Shown here: positions 1 through 6,203 of the stretch, one piece after another | Numbering within the stretch: position 1 is the first letter of the stretch | Layout of the letters: the number at the start of each line of letters is the position of its first letter | Assembly (NCBI GenBank): GCA_003555285.1 | Contig: PWGH01000040.1 | Location: 1 to 14,556 of the forward strand | Source of the DNA: Thioalkalivibrio sp. | GTDB lineage: Bacteria; Pseudomonadota; Gammaproteobacteria; Ectothiorhodospirales; Ectothiorhodospiraceae | DNA: 14,556 nt | Reading direction: 5' to 3' | The notes under the pieces: generated by a model | Told to the model about the DNA's origin: nothing | Seen by the model: only the letters and a program-made list of their open reading frames with translations | The model's database searches: none | Made by a program: the position numbers and the translations under genes

Positions 1-76
1 CCTGTCGGGGGGTGTCGACAGCAGGGATGCTGTCGTCAAGCCTACAGGGAGGTATTCACGGCGTCCCCCCGACAGG
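1..76. repeat. Nested inverted repeat (12-bp arms plus internal hairpin)
   Basis: Bases 1-12 (CCTGTCGGGGGG) are the exact reverse complement of bases 65-76 (CCCCCCGACAGG). Between the arms lies a second perfect stem-loop: CGACAGCA at 16-23, loop GGGA, TGCTGTCG at 28-35. The TGTCG/CGACA motif therefore recurs several times within 76 bases. The element lies just past the 3' end of the minus-strand transglutaminase gene. No T-tract follows the stems in the minus direction, so a classical intrinsic terminator is not supported. It could be a REP/MITE-like element, a transcript-end structure or a protein-binding site. The left arm sits at the window edge, so the element may extend further. Confidence 0.6.
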
Positions 77-102
77 GCTGCGCCCTCCACTGGGATCCAC
101 AT

Positions 103-969
103 CTACAGGTCGCTGAGCCAGACGCCGACGTCCATGGTGGTGCCTGGTGGTCCGATGAACGAACCCTCGATCGGGGGTACGGAGGCGGGGAGTCGGGCGA
201 CGGCCACGGCCACGTGCTGGGCACCCACGACCTGGTTCGTCGAAGGGTCGAAGCCCTTCCAGCCCGCTCCGGGCAGGTACGCCTCGGCCCAGGCATGGGT
301 GGCGCCATAGTCCACCGCCGAGGGTGGGGCGTGCAGGTATCCGCTGACAAAACGCGCGGCAAGGCCCAGGCGCCGGGCGGCCTCCATGAACAGATTCGCG
401 ACATCGCGGCAGGAGCCGGTACCGCGCGACAGGGTCTCCATGGCCGTCTGCACGCCGGGCTCTTCGCGCCGTTGATAGGAGATCGTCTGCCAGATGGATT
501 GATTGAGTTGCAGCAACAAGGCAAAGGTCTGGATCGGGGTGCCCGTTTGCCAGATGCCACCGATCCATGCGCCCAGGACATCGCTCCCCGGGCTCAGGCC
601 CTGGGTGGGTTCACTGGCCTGCATGTAGGGCGACAGTACCGCCTGGTCCTCGACGGGATAGGCGAAGGGGTAGTCCACGGCCTGTTCGGAGACCAGGAAG
701 TCCATCGGGGCCTGGTTATAGTGCTGAATGATGACCTCGCTCTCGATCGCGAGCTGGGTGGCGGAGGTATCGAAGGAGGCGATGGCCACCGAGTTGTCCT
801 CCACGTCGCGGTGCCAGCGCAGGGTCGCCACGGGCGTAATCTGCAGGTTCGAGGACTCGATGCGCAGCTCGTGGCTTTCCCGCGGCAACAGGCGCAGGGC
901 GTGCGGCGCGAGTTGCACGGTGCCGGAAAAGTTGTAATAGGTGCGATGAAGGATCTTGATGCGTTGCAT
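103..969 (-). CDS. Transglutaminase-like cysteine peptidase family protein
   Basis: A 288-residue protein of the bacterial transglutaminase-like superfamily, which usually acts as a papain-fold protease or amidase rather than a crosslinker. The N-terminal half (about 1-150, opening MQRIKILHRTYYNF) is the beta-rich domain typical of these proteins. The catalytic core follows: Cys187 in GTGSCRDVANLF, His225 in ATHAWAEAYLPG and Asp241 in GWKGFDPSTN, giving a complete Cys-His-Asp triad. There is no signal peptide or membrane segment, so it is probably cytoplasmic. I chose the ATG at 969 because GAGGA lies six bases upstream; the longer in-frame start at 1089 would run into the HPF-like gene and adds a low-complexity leader. 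It is the last gene of a minus-strand group, 79 bases after the HPF-like gene. The substrate is unknown. Relatives often sit beside ATP-grasp ligases, and a RimK-like ligase is encoded divergently nearby. Confidence 0.85.
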   Translation of the reverse strand: MQRIKILHRTYYNFSGTVQLAPHALRLLPRESHELRIESSNLQITPVATLRWHRDVEDNSVAIASFDTSATQLAIESEVIIQHYNQAPMDFLVSEQAVDYPFAYPVEDQAVLSPYMQASEPTQGLSPGSDVLGAWIGGIWQTGTPIQTFALLLQLNQSIWQTISYQRREEPGVQTAMETLSRGTGSCRDVANLFMEAARRLGLAARFVSGYLHAPPSAVDYGATHAWAEAYLPGAGWKGFDPSTNQVVGAQHVAVAVARLPASVPPIEGSFIGPPGTTMDVGVWLSDL

Positions 970-1048
970 CACGGGTCCTCTGCGGCGACTCGGCCAGGCG
1001 GAGGGTCCGTGCCCCCCTCCGGGGCGGGGATGCCGGGTTGCGCGCGGC

Positions 1049-1411
1049 TCACGTGTCCTCATGCCCCGGCCGGGTCGACGCCCGCCCACGTTTTTCCTGG
1101 AGCTTCCCCATCAGACTTTCCAACAGGCGCTTGAGTTTCTCGGACGCGCCGCTGACAGCCTCGTCGATCGTTCCGGCCTGGTGGCTGGCCGCAACGGGCT
1201 GGCGCCCCGCGAGCCGCGCCTCCACCAGGCAGCGCTTGTCGCCTTCATCGCCGCCGGACTTCGCAGTGCTGTTTTCATCGCTGAGGTGGACCTCGACACG
1301 CGTGATCTGATCGCTGAAACGCGCCAGGGTGGCGCCGATGTCCGCCTCGATCCGGCGTGCCAATGCCTCGCGGCCGTGGATGTTGTCATCGGTATTCACC
1401 TGAATTTGCAT
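1049..1411 (-). CDS. HPF/RaiA-family ribosome-associated protein
   Basis: A 120-residue protein resembling the short HPF/RaiA (sigma-54 modulation) family, whose classical members bind the 30S decoding site and silence ribosomes in stationary phase. It shows the family pattern: an MQIQVNTDDNI opening strand, a helix with GREALARRIEADI, the strand ITRVEVHLSDEN, the strand CLVEARLAGRQPVA, and a second helix TIDEAVSGASEKLKRLLES. A charged tail (KLQEKRGRASTRPGHEDT) follows from about residue 103. Classical HPF is about 95 residues and RaiA about 113, so the length fits. A GGAG Shine-Dalgarno lies just upstream of the ATG. This subgroup is divergent from E. coli HPF, so ribosome binding is inferred by family and not shown. 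It lies between the small secreted-type ORF (upstream) and the transglutaminase gene (downstream), probably co-transcribed with the latter. Confidence 0.78.
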   Translation of the reverse strand: MQIQVNTDDNIHGREALARRIEADIGATLARFSDQITRVEVHLSDENSTAKSGGDEGDKRCLVEARLAGRQPVAASHQAGTIDEAVSGASEKLKRLLESLMGKLQEKRGRASTRPGHEDT

Positions 1412-1501
1412 GGCTTCTCCGGTTCTTTCAATCGCAAGCGGTTTTGCCGGCGACCCGTGTTGTTGACGCTCCCGCGGCCCGTGGGTCGGATCGGGCCCGC
1501 T

Positions 1502-1676
1502 TTAGCCCTCGATCCGGATGCGGCGCGGGTTGTAGTCCCCCCTCGCATCCGCAAACATCGACAATGCCTGCCGGTAGCCCTGGCGCTCATAGCTGCGCAT
1601 GGCATCGGAGTAATCGGCCGCGACCAAGGTGGTGGTGGCGAATAAAAGGCCGCTGAGCAGAAATCCTTATGATCAT
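1502..1676 (-). pseudogene. Small exported-protein ORF with an apparent 1-base frameshift
   Basis: This gene is too short for routine ORF calling. Read on the minus strand, one frame ending at TAA (1502-1504) encodes a signal-peptide-like core LLSGLLFATTTLVAADYS, then DAMRSYERQGYRQALSMFAD and a basic end (NPRRIRIEG). That frame has no ATG, GTG or TTG start before the hydrophobic core, because a TAA lies immediately upstream. An ATG at 1676 is in the neighbouring frame. Removing one T from the TTT run at about 1660-1664 joins the two and gives a coherent 57-residue protein beginning MIIRILLSGLLFATTT, with likely cleavage after VAA. Either the sequence carries one extra base, the gene is truly broken, or translation starts at a rare CTG after the AAGGA. 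The mature part is Tyr/Arg/Asp-rich and I do not recognise a family. It is the first member of the minus-strand group, 90 bases before the HPF-like gene. Confidence 0.5.
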
Positions 1677-1890
1677 GACGAGGGCTCTCGGTGTGGGGCA
1701 GGGGCGCGGATCGGATCTGCGCCGATTCCTTCAGGGTCGTGGTGGGGGGGGCGATTCTCCACAGAGTATCAGCTAACCCGATCGTCCAGCGTGCGGTAGG
1801 GGGGATGGCCCCGGGCGCGCTGCGTTTCCGGGCGGAGCCGGTCGAATGGGATAGACTTGGGCCTGGTATCCCGCTTTGCATGAGAAGCCC
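1677..1890. other. Divergent intergenic region with a G8 tract
   Basis: This is the 214-base spacer between the minus-strand small ORF and the plus-strand GNAT-C39 gene, so promoters for both directions should lie here. I could not find a convincing sigma-70 pair: TAGACT at 1852-1857 is a fair -10, but no -35 stands at the right spacing. A run of eight G occurs at 1744-1751. An open frame from 1691 to 1897 looks like chance coding in GC-rich DNA, since it has no recognisable domain and ends over the downstream start. Confidence 0.4.
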
Positions 1891-3114
1891 ATGGTGAAAA
1901 CAGAGTCCCTGGTTCCGGAGCGTCCGGCGGCGGCGCCGGCGGGCTCCGTGGGCCGGGCGGCGGGGACGGCCGGGGCCTTCGCGCCATTGGGGATCCGCCT
2001 GGCGCGGTTGGACGACCTGGACGATCTGCTGGTGCTCGAGGCGGCGAACTTTCAGAGCGATCGGATCTCGCGTCGGCAATTTCGCTACCTGCTGACCCGG
2101 GGCCATGCGCAGACCCTCGTGGCTCCGGATCCGTCCGATTCGGGCCTGCTCGGCTATGTGATGATCCTGTTCAGCCGGGGGACCTCGCTGGCGCGTCTGT
2201 ATTCGATTGCAGTGAGCGCGGCGGCCCGGGGCCTGGGCCTGGGGCGGGAACTGGTGCGTGCCGCCGAGGCCGCAGCCAGCGGGAACGGCTGTGCCGACTT
2301 GCGCCTGGAGGTGCGGCGGGACAATACCGCGAGCCTCGCCCTGTTCCGGGGCCTGGGCTACCGGGAGTTCGGGACCATCGAGGATTACTACGAGGACCAC
2401 ATGGGGGCGCTGCGCCTGCAGAAGTCACTGGCGCCGGGTCCCGACCCGGCGCTGGTCCGTGCCCCCTACTATGCCCAGACCCTGGACTTCACCTGCGGGC
2501 CCGCCGCGTTGATGATGGCGATGCGGGCGCTCGATCCGGGTTTGAAGCTCGACCGGCGCCTGGAACTGCGCCTCTGGCGCGAGGCCACGACCATCTTCAT
2601 GGCCTCCGGGCACGGCGGCTGCGGCCCCTATGGATTGGCGCTGGCTGCCGCGCGCCGGGGTCACGCGGTGGAACTGCGGTTGCGCGACAGCGATGTGGCA
2701 TTCTTCGATTCGGTGCGCAGTGAGGACAAGAAACGCGTGATGCGTCTGGTGCAGGAGGACATGGTGGAGGAACTCGAGCAGCTTCGGGTGCCGATGGTGC
2801 AGGGGCCGGTGAATGTCGCGGCGCTCGAGGCGTGCTTCAATGCCGGCTGTGTGCCCGTGGTGTTGATCAGCAGCGTGCGCATCTATGCCGAGCGCTTCCC
2901 GCACTGGGTCACGGTGACGGGTTTCGATGATCGTTTCATCTATGTGCACGACCCGTTGGTTGATGTCGAGGAGGGCGAGCGCGCCCTCGATTCCGTGAAC
3001 ATGCCGATCCCGCGCCGCGATTTCGAACGCATGGCGCGCTATGGCCGTGCCGGCCTGCAGGCCGCCGTGATCGTGGGGCCGCCCGTCGCCGAGGGATCCG
3101 TGTCCGATGTCTGA
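1891..3114 (+). CDS. GNAT acetyltransferase / C39-like cysteine peptidase fusion
   Basis: A 407-residue two-domain protein. Residues about 33-170 are a RimI-like GNAT N-acetyltransferase, with the acetyl-CoA loop RGLGLG at 113-118 after LYSIAVS and the typical end LALFRGLGYREFGTI. Residues about 190-360 are a C39-like papain-fold peptidase: Cys202 in LDFTCGPAALMMAM, His338 in PHWVTVTGF and Asp354 in YVHDP, so the triad looks complete. The first 30 residues are Ala/Pro/Gly-rich and probably disordered. I chose the ATG at 1891, which has GAGAAG upstream; a TTG at 1876 would add five residues but has no ribosome-binding site. The gene overlaps the RimK-like gene by 8 bases, so translation is probably coupled. 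This fusion is commonly found beside RimK-family ligases. A role in trimming and acetylating a peptide made or extended by the ligase is inference. There is no ABC transporter domain, so it is not a bacteriocin exporter. Confidence 0.85.
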   Translation: MVKTESLVPERPAAAPAGSVGRAAGTAGAFAPLGIRLARLDDLDDLLVLEAANFQSDRISRRQFRYLLTRGHAQTLVAPDPSDSGLLGYVMILFSRGTSLARLYSIAVSAAARGLGLGRELVRAAEAAASGNGCADLRLEVRRDNTASLALFRGLGYREFGTIEDYYEDHMGALRLQKSLAPGPDPALVRAPYYAQTLDFTCGPAALMMAMRALDPGLKLDRRLELRLWREATTIFMASGHGGCGPYGLALAAARRGHAVELRLRDSDVAFFDSVRSEDKKRVMRLVQEDMVEELEQLRVPMVQGPVNVAALEACFNAGCVPVVLISSVRIYAERFPHWVTVTGFDDRFIYVHDPLVDVEEGERALDSVNMPIPRRDFERMARYGRAGLQAAVIVGPPVAEGSVSDV

Positions 3115-4717
3115 ACATCTGTTGCTGATCGAGCGCAAGGCCGATTGGAAGGCGCATTTCCCGGGGCTGCCGGTAGCCGCGATCGACGATTACCTGAAGG
3201 GCCCGACCGAGGTCTATCCTTCGAATCTGCGCGTGATCAACCTGTGCCGCAGCCAGCGTTACCTGTCCGAGGGCTATTACGGCTCGCTGCTCGCGGAGGC
3301 CCGCGGGCATCGGGTGATTCCGAGCGTGCGCACGCTGCAGGACCTGTCGCGCAAGGCCATCTACAGCCTGGATACCGAAGGCCTCGACCGCAAGGTGGCC
3401 CGCGTGCTGGGGCGCGCCCGTGCCGGTCTGCAGCCGATCGTCCTGGAACTGATGGTGTTCTTCGGCCAGTGCGCGTCGAAGGAGATGCAGGAGATTGCGG
3501 CGCAGCTGTTCAGCCTGTTTCCAGCGCCGATGTTTCGGGTCGAGTTCCGCCTGCAGGGGGGGCAGTGGCAGATTCATGCGCTGAAGCCCTTCGCGTTGAA
3601 CGCCTTGCCCGAGGCCCAGGAGGAGGCTTTTTTCAGTGCCTTGGACGGCTACCTGAAGAAGCCCTGGCGTCGCCCCCGGGGGGCCAAGAGCCCGCGCTAC
3701 GACCTGGCGATCCTGCACAATCCCGATGAATCGCTCGCACCGTCCAGCCCGGCCGCGCTGAACCGCTTCATCCGGGCCGGCCGTGCGCTGGGGATGGACG
3801 TGGAATTGATCCAGGCGCGGGATTTCGGGCGCCTGGGCGAGTTCGACGCGCTGTTCATCCGGGAAACCACGCGCATCGACCACTACACCTACCGCTTCGC
3901 GCGCAAGGCCGAGGTCGAGGGCATGGTGGTGATCGACGACCCGAGTTCGATTCTGCGCTGTACCAACAAGATCTACCTGGCCGAACGCCTCGCTGCACAG
4001 AAGGTGCCGACCCCGAAGACCGTGATCCTGAACCGCGACACCGTGCTGCGTGCCGAGGAGTGGATCGGGTACCCGGTGGTGTTGAAGATTCCGGACGGCA
4101 GCTTTTCGCGTGGGGTGTTCAAGGCCACCACGCGCGCGGAACTGGAATCCATCGCCAAGAAGCTGCTGAAGGAGAGCGATCTGATCCTGGCCCAGGAGTT
4201 CGTGTACACCGAGTTCGATTGGCGGATCGGCGTGCTGAACAAGAAGCCGCTGTATGCCTCCCAGTACCTGATGTCCCGCAAGCACTGGCAGATCGTCGAC
4301 CACGGGGCCAAGGGCGGGCCGCGCCATGGCGGTTTTCGCACCGTGGCCATCGATGCGGCCCCGGCGTCCGTGGTGCGTACGGCGGTGAAGGCCGCGAACC
4401 TGATTGGCGACGGGCTCTATGGCGTCGACCTGAAGCTCACCGAACGCGGGGTGATGGTGATCGAAGTCAACGACAATCCCAACCTCGATGCCGGAGTCGA
4501 GGACAAGGTTCTCGGCGAGGCCCTGTACCGGACCCTGATGGAGGACTTCATCCGGCGCCTGGATACCGCACGCCGCAACCCGGCCGCAGCGTCGGTCGGC
4601 GGGTCGAACGCGGGTGCATCGAATCCGAGTTCATTGAGTTCGGGCGGATCGGTCCTGACCGGAGCGCCCGATCCGGCGTCCCGCCTGGGAGATCGCCCTC
4701 GGTCCGAGGTGGAGTGA
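3107..4717 (+). CDS. RimK-family ATP-grasp ligase with N-terminal RimK-like domain
   Basis: A 536-residue member of the long RimK-family proteins. E. coli RimK, which adds glutamate to ribosomal protein S6, is about 300 residues and lacks this front domain. Residues about 1-190 are the extra N-terminal domain (MSEHLLLIERKADWKAHFPG onward). Residues 197-280 are the pre-ATP-grasp domain and about 285-485 the ATP-grasp fold, with NKIYLAERLA at 287-296, VVLKIPDGSFSRGV at 324-337, the acidic YGVDLK at 438-443 and the Mg-binding IEVNDNPNLDAG at 452-463. Such enzymes form an amide bond through an acyl-phosphate; the substrates here are unknown. Residues about 490-536 are a Ser/Gly/Ala/Pro-rich tail that looks disordered and lineage-specific. 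The 8-base overlap with the GNAT-C39 gene and the 19-base gap to the UbiA fusion suggest one transcript. Confidence 0.87.
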   Translation: MSEHLLLIERKADWKAHFPGLPVAAIDDYLKGPTEVYPSNLRVINLCRSQRYLSEGYYGSLLAEARGHRVIPSVRTLQDLSRKAIYSLDTEGLDRKVARVLGRARAGLQPIVLELMVFFGQCASKEMQEIAAQLFSLFPAPMFRVEFRLQGGQWQIHALKPFALNALPEAQEEAFFSALDGYLKKPWRRPRGAKSPRYDLAILHNPDESLAPSSPAALNRFIRAGRALGMDVELIQARDFGRLGEFDALFIRETTRIDHYTYRFARKAEVEGMVVIDDPSSILRCTNKIYLAERLAAQKVPTPKTVILNRDTVLRAEEWIGYPVVLKIPDGSFSRGVFKATTRAELESIAKKLLKESDLILAQEFVYTEFDWRIGVLNKKPLYASQYLMSRKHWQIVDHGAKGGPRHGGFRTVAIDAAPASVVRTAVKAANLIGDGLYGVDLKLTERGVMVIEVNDNPNLDAGVEDKVLGEALYRTLMEDFIRRLDTARRNPAAASVGGSNAGASNPSSLSSGGSVLTGAPDPASRLGDRPRSEVE

Positions 4718-4737
4718 AGTTCTGAGGTGGAATGAAA
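4703..4737 (+). repeat. Imperfect 17-bp tandem duplication spanning stop codon and RBS
   Basis: TCCGAGGTGGAGTGAAG at 4703-4719 and TCTGAGGTGGAATGAAA at 4721-4737 match at 14 of 17 positions with an 18-base period. The first copy holds the stop codon of the RimK-like gene. The second supplies GAGGTGG, the likely ribosome-binding site for the ATG at 4737. The junction probably arose by tandem duplication, which could have reset the spacing between the two genes. The first copy is also GAGGTGG-bearing but lies too far from the start to serve it. Confidence 0.6.
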
Positions 4738-6203
4738 TGGCAACACCGAATCCTGCCGAAGCGATCACGCCCGCGGTCGCATGCGAACCGGCACTGGTGG
4801 TGGATCTGGATGGCACCCTGCTGCGTTCTGATCTCCTGATTGAGTCGGGTCTGCAATTCCTGCGCGCGCAACCCCATCGGTTCTGGGAACCCTGGATCTG
4901 GCTCGCCAGAGGCAAGGCCCAGCTGAAGGCACGTCTGGCCTGGAACAACGACATCGACGTCACCCGCCTGCCCTATGCCCCGGAGGTCATCGCGCGGATC
5001 CAGGCGGCCCGACAGGCCGGGCGTCGCACGGTCCTCGCCACCGCCAGCAACGAACGCTTCGCACACCAGGTGGGTGCGCACCTGGGTCTGTTCGACGAGA
5101 TCATCGCAAGCGATGGGGCGTGCAATCTTTCGGCGCAGCGCAAGCGAGAGGCGCTCGTGGCGCGCTTTGGCGAACAGGGCTTCGATTACATTGGGAACGC
5201 GCACGATGACCTGCCGATCCTGGCCGCGGCGCGTCGGGGCTACCTCGCCAATCCGGAATCCGGCGTGGCGCGACGGGCGGCGCGGTTGGCGCGGGCGGTC
5301 GAAATCCTTCCCGGATCCGGCACCCGCCACCGGGAGTGGCTGAAGGCCCTGCGCCTGCATCAGTGGTTGAAGAACCTGCTGATCTTCATTCCCCTGCTGG
5401 CCGCGCATCAGGCCACCGATCCGCTTCTGCTCGGCCAGGGCGTGCTCGCCTTCCTGTTCTTCAGCCTGTGCGCTTCCAGCGTCTACCTATTGAACGACCT
5501 GTTGGATCTGCCCGAGGACCGGCAACACCCGGTCAAACGCCATCGCCCCTTTGCCGCCGGCCGCTTATCCATCAAGCAGGGCCTGGTGGCGGTGCCCCTG
5601 TTGTTGTTGTTGGCCTTTGGGGGCGCGGTCTGGTTCCTGCCCTGGACCTTCACGCTCGTCCTGGGGATGTATTACCTGCTGACGCTGGCCTATTCGCTGA
5701 GCCTCAAGCGGCAGATGATGGTGGACGTGATCGTGTTGGCGGCGCTCTACACGATGCGGGTCCTGGCGGGTGCCGCGGTCTTCGGTCTGCCGCTGACCTT
5801 CTGGATCCTGGGCTTCTCGATGTTCATGTTTCTGAGCCTGGCGCTGCTCAAGCGCTACGCGGAGTTGCGCTCGGCGGCGGATCGCGGTCGCACCGGGATG
5901 ACGCCGGGTCGCGGCTATACCCCGAGTGATCTGGACATGCTCGCACCGCTGGGCACCGCATCCGGTTACCTGTCGGTCCTGGTGCTTGCGTTGTATATCC
6001 AGGAGGACAAGACGCAGGCGCTGTACACGCACCCACAACTGATCTGGTTGGCCTGCCCCCTGCTGCTGTTCTGGGTGAGTCGAGCCTGGATGCTGACCCA
6101 CCGCGGACAGATGAACGAGGATCCTCTGCTGTTCGCGATCCGCGATCCCTCGAGCCTGATCGTGGGATTCCTGCTGGCACTGGTGTTCTGGATGGCCACA
6201 TGA
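4737..6203 (+). CDS. HAD phosphatase-UbiA prenyltransferase fusion (polyprenyl-phosphate phosphoribosyltransferase type)
   Basis: A 488-residue fusion. Residues about 18-190 are a HAD phosphatase: motif I VVDLDGTLLRSD (nucleophile Asp23, acid/base Asp25), motif II ATAS at 101-104, and motif III/IV GNAHDD at 153-158. Residues about 205-486 are a UbiA-type membrane prenyltransferase with about eight or nine helices, the first Asp motif NDLLDLPED at 253-261 followed by KRHRPFAAG, and the second region YSLSLKRQMMVD at 319-330. In mycobacteria the UbiA-type DPPR synthase moves 5-phosphoribose from PRPP to decaprenyl phosphate, and a separate phosphatase removes the 5-phosphate. Here both activities plausibly sit in one chain. 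The two downstream DprE-like genes support this over quinone or heme prenylation. A good GAGGTGG ribosome-binding site precedes the ATG. The stop overlaps the next start as ATGA. Confidence 0.86.
   Translation: MATPNPAEAITPAVACEPALVVDLDGTLLRSDLLIESGLQFLRAQPHRFWEPWIWLARGKAQLKARLAWNNDIDVTRLPYAPEVIARIQAARQAGRRTVLATASNERFAHQVGAHLGLFDEIIASDGACNLSAQRKREALVARFGEQGFDYIGNAHDDLPILAAARRGYLANPESGVARRAARLARAVEILPGSGTRHREWLKALRLHQWLKNLLIFIPLLAAHQATDPLLLGQGVLAFLFFSLCASSVYLLNDLLDLPEDRQHPVKRHRPFAAGRLSIKQGLVAVPLLLLLAFGGAVWFLPWTFTLVLGMYYLLTLAYSLSLKRQMMVDVIVLAALYTMRVLAGAAVFGLPLTFWILGFSMFMFLSLALLKRYAELRSAADRGRTGMTPGRGYTPSDLDMLAPLGTASGYLSVLVLALYIQEDKTQALYTHPQLIWLACPLLLFWVSRAWMLTHRGQMNEDPLLFAIRDPSSLIVGFLLALVFWMAT

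Noticed and set aside
103..1089. Longer version of the transglutaminase gene starting at 1089
   Set aside because: The extra 40 residues are Arg/Pro/Gly-rich, overlap the HPF-like gene, and the ATG at 969 has a good ribosome-binding site.
1852..1857. TAGACT as the -10 of the GNAT-C39 operon
   Set aside because: No acceptable -35 lies 16-18 bases upstream.
1396..2400. A 334-codon open frame on the minus strand
   Set aside because: It runs antisense to the GNAT-C39 gene and out of frame with the HPF-like gene; its composition is Arg/Pro/Gln-rich with no domain.
103..4717. Toxin-antitoxin, CRISPR or phage-defence interpretation of the peptidase/ligase/acetyltransferase block
   Set aside because: No repeats, nuclease, nucleotide cyclase, TIR or toxin-like domain is present; the enzymes fit amidoligase and peptide-processing families better.
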